From Candidatus Accumulibacter affinis (lineage in GTDB: Bacteria; Pseudomonadota; Gammaproteobacteria; Burkholderiales; Rhodocyclaceae), in contig JADJOT010000010.1 of NCBI GenBank assembly GCA_016713625.1, positions 1 through 64,000 on the forward strand: 64,000 bases of DNA. The letters run 5' to 3'. Both the position numbers and the translations under genes were made by a program. Under the pieces are notes generated by a model, which worked only from the letters and a program-made list of their open reading frames with translations, was not told where the DNA came from and ran no database searches. Shown one piece after another: positions 9,589 to 19,134 of this stretch. Each line of letters opens with the position of its first letter. The stretch's first letter is position 1.

Positions 9589-9881
9589 CGCGCACCCTCC
9601 TCGGCGTCGTCGTCGAGGACTTTCTGGTCCTGGCGCAGCGCGAACTTTACGAAGGCGATCGACGCGAAGGCCGACAGCAGCGCCAGCGTCAGCGCCACGT
9701 CGAACATCGCCCCGTCGCCGGAGGCAGCGCCGAACAGCAGCAGCGCGCCGATGGCGCCGGTGCCCAGCAATTGCGCGGCCATCATGCGCTCGGCGCGGCC
9801 CGGTCCGCGTGCCACGCGCACCAGGCCCAGTGCCACCATCAGCACGACGAAGGCCCCCGCCGAAAGCAGGAAATCAGCCAT
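9585..9881 (-). CDS. mrpF: Mrp/Mnh antiporter subunit F
   Basis: 98 residues, three hydrophobic helices. LGLVRVARGPGRAERMMAAQLLGTGAIGALLL and FDVALTLALLSAFASIAFVKF are typical of MrpF/PhaF. Its ATG lies within the end of mrpE (8-base overlap) and its TGA overlaps the mrpG GTG start, so mrpE, F and G are translationally coupled. No frame damage. Confidence 0.93.
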   Translation of the reverse strand: MADFLLSAGAFVVLMVALGLVRVARGPGRAERMMAAQLLGTGAIGALLLFGAASGDGAMFDVALTLALLSAFASIAFVKFALRQDQKVLDDDAEEGAR

Positions 9882-10380
9882 CGCGCGGCCCCGGCTGCAG
9901 CGCCCTGGCGTAGGCGCGCTCCTCGGCGGCCAGTTGCTCGACCACCGGTTGCCGCGTATCGAGGCAGTGGAACTTGATCGTGTCTTTTGTTTCGCCGCTG
10001 GGCAACGAGCCCGGCATCAGGCTGGCGATCAGCTCGAAGGCGTTGCGTGCCGAGCCGCGCGGCAGTCCGACGGGATAGTCGACGAAGCCCGGCTGCAAGC
10101 GCAGCCGTGGCGCGAAGGCGCGGCGCGCGACATCGGTACCGGCCACCAGCGACTGCCACAGGAAGCGCGGCAGCAACAGCAGCAGCAGGCCGAGGCGCAC
10201 GCGACCGTTGGCCGGCGGCAGCAGCTTCAGGCTGGCCCAGGTGGCCGCTGCGCTGGCCAGCAGGCCGACCACCAGATTCGCCGGCTTGGCGCTCTGGTCG
10301 ACGACGATCCACAGCGCAAAGTACAGCAGCGCGCGCACGAGCAGCGCGCGGGTCGGGCCAGCTTCGGGCAGGGCGCTCAC
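9874..10380 (-). CDS. mrpE: Mrp/Mnh antiporter subunit E
   Basis: 168 residues if translation starts at GTG 10380 (VSALPEAGPTRALLVRALLYFALWIVV). The frame is open further upstream to 10470, but that extension is Arg/His-rich and runs through a palindromic repeat, so I reject it. The family features are two N-terminal helices, PANLVVGLL, then a soluble domain with TIKFHCLDTRQPVVEQL near the end. It is the first gene of the mrpEFG-B-C-D set, about 126 nt after the RND transporter gene in the same direction. Confidence 0.85.
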   Translation of the reverse strand: MSALPEAGPTRALLVRALLYFALWIVVDQSAKPANLVVGLLASAAATWASLKLLPPANGRVRLGLLLLLLPRFLWQSLVAGTDVARRAFAPRLRLQPGFVDYPVGLPRGSARNAFELIASLMPGSLPSGETKDTIKFHCLDTRQPVVEQLAAEERAYARALQPGPRDG

Positions 10381-10411
10381 CGGACAACCTTGAGCGCGGC
10401 GCGCTCCGGGG

Positions 10412-10441
10412 TGAGCGCCTGGGAACGGTCCGGCGCGCTCA
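10412..10441. repeat. 30-bp palindromic repeat, copy 2
   Basis: Same TGAGCGC / GCGCTCA arms and 16-base core length as 9269-9298, with a few core substitutions. It sits in the gap between the RND gene (ends 10507) and the mrpE start (10380). A further GAGCGC/GCGCTC pair lies beside it at about 10392-10406. Confidence 0.7.
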
Positions 10442-10506
10442 TGCAACCTGCTCTGCCACGGCTCGGGCAACGCGCAGGCTGACCGGCATCGCCGCCAGCT
10501 GCGACG

Positions 10507-13500
10507 TCATGACGACTGCTTCGCGGCATCAGCCGGCGGCGTCTTCTCGTTGCCGAACACCGCCATGTACACCGTGGGCAGGAAAACCAGCGTCAGCAGC
10601 GTCGCCACCAACAGGCCGCCCATGATGGCAAAGGCCATCGGTCCCCAGAACACGGTGGGCGCGATCGGGAGCAGGCCGAGCACGGTGGACATCGCGGCCA
10701 GCATCATCGGCCGAAACCGGTTGGTGGCGCAGGTCAGCACGGCATCGCGCACAGCGAGGCCGCTGGCGCGCTCCTCCTCGATCGAGACGATCAGGATCAC
10801 CGCGTTCTTGGCGATCATGCCGATCAGCGCCAGGATGCCGAGGATGGCCACGAAGCCCAGCGGACGGTTGAACAGCAGCAGCGACAGCACCACGCCGATC
10901 AGCCCCAGCGGCAGGATCGCCATCACCATGGCCAGGCGGCGGAAGCTGACCAGCATGACCATCATCGCCAGCAGCATCAGCACGATCATCAGCGGCACCA
11001 CCGCGAACACCGAGGCCTGCGAGATCTGGCTCTCCTCGAACAGGCCCCCGGTCTCGACCTTGTACGGCTTGGGCAACCTGGCGCCGAACTCGGCGATCTT
11101 CGGTGTCAGCGCGGACACCACGTCGTCGGGCAGCACGCCAGGGTTGACGTCGGCGCGTACCGTCAGCGTCGGCACCCGGTCGCGGCGCCACACCACCGGG
11201 AACTCCTGCGCCTCGACGAAGGTCGCGAACTGCTGGAGCGGCACCATGCGCCCGCTTGGCGTGGGCACCTGCAGCGACGCCAGCGTCTGGAACGAGGCGC
11301 GTTCACCGTCGGCGGCGCGTACCACGGCGTTGACCAGATAAATGTCGTCGCGCACCTGCGTCACCGGCGTGCCGGAGATGGCGGCGTTGAGCACACCGGC
11401 AATCGCGGCCGAACTGACGCCGAGCTGCCGGGCCTGGTCCTGGTTGATTTTGACGCGCAGTTGGCGTGCCGGCTCCATCCAGTCGAAGTGCACGTGTCGC
11501 GTGCGCGCGTCGGCGCCGACCACGTTGGCCAGTTCCAACGAAAGACGCCGCACCTCGTCCTTGTCCGGGCCCGACACGCGGTACTGAAGAGGCCAGCCCA
11601 CCGGCGGCCCCAGCTCTAGCGGCGACACACGCGAGACGACGCCGGGGAACTGCTCGGCGAGCACCTTCTCGAGCTTGACCCGCAGCCGCTCGCGCGCCTC
11701 GAGGTCCTTGGTCACGACGACGAACTGGCCGAAGAAGGGGTTGGCCAACTGCACGTCCAGCGTCAGGATGAAGCGGATCGCGCCGCGACCGACATAACTG
11801 CTGAAGTGGTCGACGTCGGGGTCGGTCTTCAGGATCTCTTCCAGCCGCTTGACCTCCTGCTCCGTCGCGAAGATCGACGCGTTCTGGCGCAGTGTCAGAT
11901 CCACCGTCAGCTCGGGGCGGTCGCTGGAAGGAAAGAACTGCCGCGACACGTGGCTCGACAGGTAGAGCGCGGCGACGAAGGCGGCGAGCGTGAGGCCGAT
12001 GGTCAGCCACTTCATGCGGATCGCGGCCTGCAGGAAGCTGCTGTACCGCAGCACCAGCTTGCCCGGCTTGGCCTCGGTCTCCTGCTGCTTCGGTGGCTTG
12101 AGCAGCGCCTTGCCGAGCAGCGGCCCGAAGACCACTGCCACCAGCCACGAGACGATCAGAGAGATGGCCACCACCGAGAAGATCGAGAAGGTGTACTCGC
12201 CGGCCGAGCTCTTGGCGAAGCCGATCGGCACGAAGGCGGCGATCGTCACCAGTGTGCCGATGAGCATCGGCGCCGCCAGCGTGCGGTAGGCAAAGGTCGC
12301 GGCCTGGTCGGGGTGTCGCCGGCACCCAGCCGGCGCAGCATCGCGTCCACCGTGGTCATCGCGTCGTCGACCAGCATCCCGAGCGCGATGATCAGCGCGC
12401 CCAGCGAGATGCGGTGCAGGTCGATGTTGGCCATGTCCATCACTGCGAAGACGATGGCCATCGTCAGCGGGATGGCCAACGCCACCACCGCGCCCGGCCG
12501 GACGCCCAGGCTGACGAAGCTGCACACGAGAATGATGACGATCGCCTGCCACAGCGAGGTCATGAAGTCGTTGATCGCGATATCAACGGTGACCGCCTGG
12601 TCGGCGACCAGCACCGGCTCAATGCCAACCGGCAAGTTGGCGGTGATCTCGGCCATCTCCTTGCGCACGTTCTCGCCGAGCACCAGGATGTCGCCGGCGT
12701 CGCGCATGGCGATCGCCAGGCCGATGGCAGGTTTGCCGTTGACCCGGAACATCGGCTGCGGCGGGTCGGTGAAGCCGCGCCGCACGGTGGCGATGTCGCC
12801 CAGGCGGAAGATGCGGTCGCCGGCGACGATGTTCACCGCCTCGATGTCGCGCTCGGAGTCGAAGGCGCCGGTCACGCGCAGGAACACCCGCTCCTGCTCG
12901 CCCTGGATCGTGCCGGCCGGGCGCACGAGGTTCTGCGCCTGCAACGTGGCGACGATCTGGTTCAGGTTCAGGCGCAGCCCGGCCAGCCGCTCGGTCGAGA
13001 ATTCGATGAAGATCTGCTCGTCCTGCGCTCCCAGCACCTCGATCTTCGACACGTCGGGCAACTGCAGCAGCCGCGAGCGCGCCGCCTCGACGTGGTCGCG
13101 CAGTTCGCGGAAACCGAAGCCGTCGGCGGTGAACCCATAAATGATGCCGAAGGTGTCGCCGAAGTCGTCGTTGAGGAAGGGCCCGAGCACGCCCTGCGGC
13201 AGCGTGTGGCGCATGTCGCCGATGTTCTTGCGCACCTGGTACCAGATGTCGGGAATCTTGTGAGGCGGCGTCGATTGCTTCAGGTCAACGAAGATCGTCG
13301 TCTGCCCGGCGATGGTGTAGCTACGCAGGCGATCGAGGTAGTCGGTCTCCTGCAGGGTACGCTCGAGCCGCTCCGTGACCTGCTTCATGGTCTCGTTCAC
13401 CGTCGCACCGGGCCAGCCGGCCGCGACGACCATCGTGCGCGTGGTGATCGCCGGGTCCTCGCCGCGCCCCAGCTTGAAGAAGGACATGACGCCGGCCCCC

Positions 13501-13574
13501 ACGGCCAGGATCATCAGTAAAACGACCAGCGAGCGCTTGTTCAGCGCCCATTCCGAGAGGTTCGGTCCGATCAC
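10507..13574 (-). CDS. RND-family efflux transporter (AcrB/MexF-like), one frameshift
   Basis: Inner-membrane proton-driven drug/metabolite pump of about 1022 residues with 12 helices and two large periplasmic loops. The N-terminus is MIGPNLSEWALNKRSLVVLL. TM4 carries LGMLVDDAMTTVDAMLRR with the Asp pair used for proton relay. The second half has LGILALIGMIAKNAVILI and a C-terminal helix pair ending TVYMAVFGNEK. The frame breaks at 12310-12313 (GACACCCCGAC; one C lost). The total of 3068 nt is one base short of whole codons, so both ORF halves are otherwise intact. The ATG overlaps the adaptor's TGA (ATGA at 13571-13574). The substrate cannot be predicted; the group with short adaptors and no dedicated neighbour is often of unknown specificity. 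Confidence 0.9.
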
Positions 13575-14683
13575 GAGCGGGCCTCCGGGACGCGCACCTT
13601 CTGTCCCGGGCGCAGCGCCTGCACGCCGGCGATGACGACGACGTCACCTGGGTTCAGCCCGGCGGCGACCTGCACGCTGTTGGCGTCGCCCCCGCTCAGC
13701 TGGACATTGCGCAACGACACGGTGCTCGAAGCCTTGTCGACCACCCATACCGCAGTTTTGCCGTCGGCGCGTACGAGCGCCGAAGCGGGCACCTCGATGG
13801 CCAGCGCCTCGGACAGCGGCATCCTGCCCGTAACGGTGCTGCCCAGGCGCATCGCCGGTGGCGCGTCGATCAGGCGGACCCTGACGGCGAAGGTTCCCGT
13901 CACCGGGTCGGCGCGCGGGGAGACTTCGCGCACCCGCCCGGCGGCCGTGACTTTCGGGTCGCTGCTTAGCGCAACCGTGATGTTGGGGTTGCGCGGGGCG
14001 CTGTCCTTGACCTGGGCAGGGACGTCGAACACCGCGTCGCGGGCGCCCTCGCCTGCCACCTGGACGATCATGCGCCCGGCCGACACCACTTCGCCGGGCT
14101 CCGGCCCGCGTGCCGTGACGACGCCGGCCACGTTCGCAACGAGGCGCGTATAGCTCAAACGGTTCTCCGCCAGGCTTACCTGCGACTGTACCGCCTCGAC
14201 CTGCGACTCGGCGGTCTTCAGCAGTGCCACGGCCTGGTCGAACGAGGCGCGCGAGACGGCGTCTTCGGCCACCAGTTCGCGCATGCGCGCGTGGTTGTTG
14301 CGCGCCTCCACGAGCTGAGCACGGGCGGCGGCGAGTTGCGCACGCGCCGCCTGCTGGCCGCTTTCCTCGTTCTGCGGATCGAGCCGCGCAATGAGTTGAC
14401 CGGGCTTTACCTTGTCGCCGATGTCCACCGTCCGCTCGACCAGCCGGCCGTCGATGCGGAATGACTGGTTGATCTCGGTCTGCGCCTGCACCGAGCCGGT
14501 CAGCGAGACGACGCCACTCGCGGCACGGCTTTCGATGGTGATCACACGCACCGGGCGAATCTCCGGCACCAACGCGTCGTCAGCGCGCTGACAGGCGGCC
14601 AGCAGCGCCAGCGAGGCGAGCGCCAGGAGCACTTTCGTTCTGGGCAGAAAAGCAGTTCGCTTGGTGGCGAAATTCACGGACAC
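13571..14683 (-). CDS. RND periplasmic adaptor (membrane fusion protein), lipoprotein
   Basis: Links the RND transporter to the outer-membrane channel. I choose GTG 14683 because AAGGAG (14696-14691) stands seven bases before it. The longer open frame to 14911 has no such site and has low-complexity sequence. From there the protein has a lipobox (LALLAAC), a barrel-sandwich half GSVQAQTEINQSFRIDGRLVE, a long Ala/Gln coiled-coil hairpin (about residues 110-185), the second lipoyl half VAGVVTARGPEPGEVV, then beta-barrel and membrane-proximal domains ending VIAGVQALRPGQKVRV. Its stop overlaps the transporter start, so the two are co-translated. Confidence 0.9.
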   Translation of the reverse strand: MSVNFATKRTAFLPRTKVLLALASLALLAACQRADDALVPEIRPVRVITIESRAASGVVSLTGSVQAQTEINQSFRIDGRLVERTVDIGDKVKPGQLIARLDPQNEESGQQAARAQLAAARAQLVEARNNHARMRELVAEDAVSRASFDQAVALLKTAESQVEAVQSQVSLAENRLSYTRLVANVAGVVTARGPEPGEVVSAGRMIVQVAGEGARDAVFDVPAQVKDSAPRNPNITVALSSDPKVTAAGRVREVSPRADPVTGTFAVRVRLIDAPPAMRLGSTVTGRMPLSEALAIEVPASALVRADGKTAVWVVDKASSTVSLRNVQLSGGDANSVQVAAGLNPGDVVVIAGVQALRPGQKVRVPEARS

Positions 14684-14753
14684 AGAGCGGCTCCTTGGCG
14701 AAGTTTCGGTGGACTGGCAGGCGAGGCTGAGGCAGGCAATTCCAAATGCTTTC

Positions 14754-16148
14754 CTACCAACCGGGCGCGCTCTCGACGGTGCCAGCGGCGATGGCCTGTC
14801 CGAGTTGCGCGTGGTCGCGCTCGTTCTGGTCGGCGTACAGGCGGGCGAAGTCGCGAAGGGCGGTAGCGAACTGCGCGTTCTTGCCGAGATAGGCGCTGAT
14901 CGCGACGGCATCTCCCGAGCGGGCGTGCGCCCGCGCCAGCGTCTCGCCGCAGGCGGCGGCGAACTCGACCAGGCAGGCAGCGAGCAAATCGATGTCGAGG
15001 ATGATTTTCATGTCGCGGAACTGCCGCACATAGTAGTCCCTGCCTTGGAAAGACCCCCAGCCGACGAAGATGTCGGTGGCACTTTGCAAGGCCCGCTTGC
15101 CGGCGATCACCCGGGCGCCGTGGTTGTCGTGCCGGCTGCGGCCGAGGCAGGACTCGTACACCGACGGGCCGGCTTGCTTGATCTGCAGGAAGAGGGGATC
15201 AATGCCGCTGCGGCCTTCGAGGAGTGCCAGGTAGACGCGCATGCCGACGCTGCCGACTCCGACCACCTGGCGGACCACATCAACCGGCGTGAAGCGGTCG
15301 AACAGGAAGCGACGATCCTCCTGCAGGGTCATCCGGTAGCCGGCAAGGAACTGATCGGTCAGCTCGTCCTGCTCGTCCTCGTCGATGGTGACGCGGAAGG
15401 GTGGGTCCTCGTCGATCCGCGGCCGGCCGTCGACCATCGTCGAGAGCTTGGCGAACGCACCGAGGTGGGTGCGGCTTTTGGACTCCTTCTCGATGTGCAC
15501 CGACAGCAGCCCGCGGTCGGCCGGAGTGAAGTAGTTGATCAGGTTGTCGACGTGGGTGCCGTCATACCAGAGGTTGAGCTCGCTCATCTTCGCATAGCGG
15601 GCCATGCGGCCCCGGTACGCCTCCACTGCCGTGACCACCGCCTCATCAGCCGTCGTCGCCTTGATACCGTCCTCCCGAGCCGCCACCACCAGGCTGGCGG
15701 CCAGTCGCTGCACATCCCACTCGAAGGGCCCGGGCAGCGTCTCGTCGAAGTCGCGAAGGTCGAACAGGAGGTTGCGCTCGGGCGTCGCCCACAGGCCAAA
15801 GTTGAGGACGTGAGCGTCGCCGCAGAGCTGCACGAGCAGACCGCTGTGGGGCCGCGAAGCGAGATCGGCAGCCATCACCGCGGCTGCTCCGCGGTAGTAG
15901 TTCCACGGCGAGGCCACCATGCGGCCGTGTCGGATGGGGAGCAGTTCGGGGACCCGGATCACGTTCTGGGCGGCGATCGTGGCGAGGGCGTCATGCCCGC
16001 GCGCCGTCTCGTCCCAGTGCGCAAACGTGCCCCGCGGAGCCCGCTTGCGGGCGGCCTTGCCGCTCGCCTTGCGTTCCTCGACGGTCTCCCGGAGGTCGTG
16101 CACCGGCGCCGTTGTCGGCGAAGTCGTGCTCGGGTCGGTAGCCGTCAT
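14754..16148 (-). CDS. DUF2252 family protein (kinase-like fold)
   Basis: 464 residues from ATG 16148, preceded by GGAG ten bases upstream. A longer frame to 16241 is open but lacks a site. DUF2252 features are FAHWDETARGHDALATI near the N-terminus, FYRG-like YYRGAA, and LLVQLCGDAHVLNFGLW followed by LLFDLRDFDE. The last two resemble the HGDxxxxN catalytic loop and the metal-binding Asp of aminoglycoside-phosphotransferase-like kinases. Substrate and role are not known. It lies just upstream of the RND adaptor in the same direction with a 70-nt gap, so it may share the transcript. Confidence 0.88.
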   Translation of the reverse strand: MTATDPSTTSPTTAPVHDLRETVEERKASGKAARKRAPRGTFAHWDETARGHDALATIAAQNVIRVPELLPIRHGRMVASPWNYYRGAAAVMAADLASRPHSGLLVQLCGDAHVLNFGLWATPERNLLFDLRDFDETLPGPFEWDVQRLAASLVVAAREDGIKATTADEAVVTAVEAYRGRMARYAKMSELNLWYDGTHVDNLINYFTPADRGLLSVHIEKESKSRTHLGAFAKLSTMVDGRPRIDEDPPFRVTIDEDEQDELTDQFLAGYRMTLQEDRRFLFDRFTPVDVVRQVVGVGSVGMRVYLALLEGRSGIDPLFLQIKQAGPSVYESCLGRSRHDNHGARVIAGKRALQSATDIFVGWGSFQGRDYYVRQFRDMKIILDIDLLAACLVEFAAACGETLARAHARSGDAVAISAYLGKNAQFATALRDFARLYADQNERDHAQLGQAIAAGTVESAPGW

Positions 16149-16303
16149 GAGATTCGGTTCTCCAGGCGTCTCCGGCAAGTGGCCAGAAGGTGTGTGGTCG
16201 AAACAGTGCACTTGGTCATGCATGCGCAGCGCAGAATGCACGCGAGCAGGCGGCTTGTCAACTTGCGTAATGAGCTGGTTTCATTCGCCGTGGACTTGGT
16301 CGC

Positions 16304-18865
16304 TCAGGTGTTTGGCAACTCTGCGCCAAGGCTCCCCTGCACGGGTGCGACGGTGCCGGGTACCGCGGCCGGCAGCGCCGCCCCAGGCACGCTACGCACG
16401 TGCATCTCACGCTGCGGCAGCGGCACCTCGATGCCGGCTTCGGAGAGGCCGTCGCGAATGCGCACGGCCAGTTCGCTGCGCACCCCCACCCAGTAGGCAT
16501 GCGGCGCGGTCCAGGCGCGCACGCTGAATTGCAGCGCGCCGGGGGTAAGGCCGGTCAGGATGGCTTCGGGGGCGGGCGACAGGGCGATGCCGTCGATGCC
16601 GCGCGCAATGCCCTCGAGTAACTCGATCGTCTGCTGCGGGCTTACGCCGTAGCCGGTACTGATGTCGACGTGGATGCGCCGGCTGCTGCTGTTGAGCGTC
16701 CAGTTCACCAGCTTGTCGGCCAGCAGCATGCCGTTGGGCACCACCACCTCGGCGCCATCGAAAGTGGTGATGATCGTGGCCCGCATGCCGATGTCGCGTA
16801 CCTTGCCGCTCATGCCCGCCACATCGACCACATCACCGAGCCGGATGGGACGTTCAAACATCAGGATCAGCCCGGCGACGAAGTTCTTCACCACGTCCTG
16901 CAGGCCGAAACCGATGCCGACGCCGAGCGCACCGAAGACGATGGCCAGTTGCCCCACCTGAAAACCAGCCATGGCCAGTGCCGCCAGCAGACCCAGAAAG
17001 ATGATGCTGTAATAGGTCAGCGTCGAGATGCTGTCACCCACCCCGCGCGGCAAGGCCAGCGCGGGCAACAGGTCTTCGGCGAGCAGCAGACGGATGGTCC
17101 TGGCCAGCCAGAAGGCAGCCCAGATCGCCGCTGCGAAGGCCGCGATGTTGCCCAGGCTGACCGACAGCAGGCCAAGCTGGAATTCATGCGTGAGCACGGT
17201 CACCAGCAAGGCGGACAGCGGGCGATAGACGCGGAAGGACTGTAGCGCGTAGATCAGCCAGGCAAGCACCATCAGGGTGCGAGCGAGCCGGGCCGCCAGC
17301 GGGATCAGCGAGCCGGAATGACGCCCGGCGATGCGCGCCAGCGTCGAGCGGGGAATCAGCACCTGGAACAAGGCCACCAGCACCGTGCTGCCAGCGTAGA
17401 GGGCGAGCGCGGCGTAACTGCTGTCGAGCAGCGCGCCGGTGAGCATCGTCGCCAGAGAGATGTTGCCGAGGATGTTGGAACCTGCCGATACGAACAGCAC
17501 AACGCAGGCGACCCAGCCAAGGAAAGTCAGCGCCTGGACGGGCGCCGTAGCGGCCTCGTCGGCCTCGTCGGCCTCGTCGGTAGCGCCGCGCCGCGCACGC
17601 AGCATGCGCCAGGCCAGCGTCAGCAGCATGAGCAGGTTCAGAACCAATAAAACGCCGCGGTACAGAAGCTGATCACCGAGCAGCAACGAGGCCATGGTGT
17701 TCAGCAAATAAAACACGGCGCTGAAGTAGGCCCAGGGGCCGACGCGGGCCAGTACGCGGCGCTGGACAAGCACCAGCACCGGGATCCAGGCGAGCAGCAT
17801 CACCGCCTGCTGGCGGAAGATGGGACCCTGGATGTCGTAGACCACGGTGCCGATCAAGACGAGCAGCAACCACGCCGCCCAGGGCCGCGAGAGCGCGCGC
17901 ATGGAGGGCTCGGTGGCTTGCCCGGCGGCCACCAGCAAGCGCGCGCGATAGCGCAGCCAGACCATCGCCGGCAAGAGCAGCAAGGCGCCGGCTGCGAGAG
18001 CCGGCAGCCAGCGAACGTTCGCGGCATCGTAGCCGCTGGCGAACGCTCGTTCGATCTCCAGGCTCCGGCTCAACCCGATACTGACCGGATCGATCGCTTC
18101 GGTGTCGCCCAAAGCCAGCCACAGGGGCGGCGTGTCCATGCTCACCAGTCGCCGGTCCTGATCGTCGATCTTGGCCGACAGCGCGGCGATGCCTTGTTGC
18201 ACCTCGGTCGCCAGCGCGCTTCCCGCGCGTCCCAGATCGAGCAGTTTGCTCAGCGGCACCGCGGTCTGCTTTTCCGCATCGTCGATCATGGCGATCAACT
18301 CGTCGACACGTTCCAGCAGCGCCGGAGCCAGTCCCGCGGTCTGTCCGGTGGCCTGCCAGACCGCGCGACGTTTCGCCAGATCGGCCACGTCTTCGGACTT
18401 GGCGTTGGTACTGCGCGCCAGTTCGCCCCGCGTCTGGGTAAGCGCTCGCTCGTAGAGCAGCCAGTGGCGCTGCAGGCTCTCCAGCCGGTGCACCGACAAT
18501 ACCGCCAGATCGCTCTTGCCGGAGCGCTCCGCGAGTTGCTCGATGGCCTTGGAATGGCGCGCCAATGCCTCTTTGTAGCGCTGCGCCACGTCGGCTACCT
18601 GGGCCCGGCGAACGATCTCCTGGATGTACTGTTGGTCGGCGTCGGCACGCGCCGGAATATCGGCTGACCCGTGGGCTGCGGCCTGTGCCGTGGCTTCGAC
18701 CGGCGCGGGATTGGTGTCCGCGGCGGCGGGAGCCTGGGCCGAGGCGGGTGTTGCCGCAACATGGAAGCACAGCAACAGCGTGCCGGCGGCAACCCAAAAG
18801 TGATCAGTCATGCGCCGGCCGGGTGAGTGGCGGGCGAGAGCAACAAGACAGAAATGCAAGCCCAT
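16304..18865 (-). CDS. Large MscS-family mechanosensitive channel (KefA-like, DUF3772)
   Basis: 853 residues. A signal peptide-like N-terminus is followed by a ~200-residue periplasmic coiled-coil domain (QQYIQEIVRRAQ... to about residue 250) and roughly ten membrane helices. The MscS core follows: pore helix, then GVGIGFGLQDVVKNFVAGLILMFERPIRLGDVVDV and the beta/alpha cytoplasmic domain. It opens on membrane tension to release solutes during osmotic downshock. A cytoplasmic loop contains DEADEADEAA, encoded by a 9-bp tandem repeat at 17551-17580. The alternative start ATG 18811 (MTDHFWVAAG) gives a cleaner signal peptide; neither start has a clear Shine-Dalgarno sequence. Confidence 0.9.
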   Translation of the reverse strand: MGLHFCLVALARHSPGRRMTDHFWVAAGTLLLCFHVAATPASAQAPAAADTNPAPVEATAQAAAHGSADIPARADADQQYIQEIVRRAQVADVAQRYKEALARHSKAIEQLAERSGKSDLAVLSVHRLESLQRHWLLYERALTQTRGELARSTNAKSEDVADLAKRRAVWQATGQTAGLAPALLERVDELIAMIDDAEKQTAVPLSKLLDLGRAGSALATEVQQGIAALSAKIDDQDRRLVSMDTPPLWLALGDTEAIDPVSIGLSRSLEIERAFASGYDAANVRWLPALAAGALLLLPAMVWLRYRARLLVAAGQATEPSMRALSRPWAAWLLLVLIGTVVYDIQGPIFRQQAVMLLAWIPVLVLVQRRVLARVGPWAYFSAVFYLLNTMASLLLGDQLLYRGVLLVLNLLMLLTLAWRMLRARRGATDEADEADEAATAPVQALTFLGWVACVVLFVSAGSNILGNISLATMLTGALLDSSYAALALYAGSTVLVALFQVLIPRSTLARIAGRHSGSLIPLAARLARTLMVLAWLIYALQSFRVYRPLSALLVTVLTHEFQLGLLSVSLGNIAAFAAAIWAAFWLARTIRLLLAEDLLPALALPRGVGDSISTLTYYSIIFLGLLAALAMAGFQVGQLAIVFGALGVGIGFGLQDVVKNFVAGLILMFERPIRLGDVVDVAGMSGKVRDIGMRATIITTFDGAEVVVPNGMLLADKLVNWTLNSSSRRIHVDISTGYGVSPQQTIELLEGIARGIDGIALSPAPEAILTGLTPGALQFSVRAWTAPHAYWVGVRSELAVRIRDGLSEAGIEVPLPQREMHVRSVPGAALPAAVPGTVAPVQGSLGAELPNT
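17551..17580. repeat. 9-bp tandem repeat inside the MscS gene
   Basis: Three to four copies of CGGCCTCGT encoding Asp-Glu-Ala on the minus strand. Being in frame (9 bp), copy-number change would only lengthen an acidic loop. Confidence 0.7.
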
Positions 18866-19134
18866 GAATCTGATGGTCCTTGATCGTCACGCCGGTGGTC
18901 ACCGCCAGCTGTCCTTGAGATATTCTCAACCAGTCCAAGAGTAAGCCACGGACATCTCCAGCGGCGACACCCAGGTGCTGCTGGCCAAGCGGGGCGCGGT
19001 GTTGTTAGCGTTGGCCCGGTGAAGAAAATTCCGCTGACGCCGGCAATCGGTCCGATGCTGTGATCAAGCAGCACCGCCGCCGCACGGGCCGTCGCGCCAA
19101 GGGCGGGCGGGGCACGGAATCCGCCCGCGCACCG

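Noticed and set aside
18808..19074. 88-codon minus-strand frame before the MscS gene
   Set aside because: Low-complexity composition and overlap with the MscS start; nothing supports coding.
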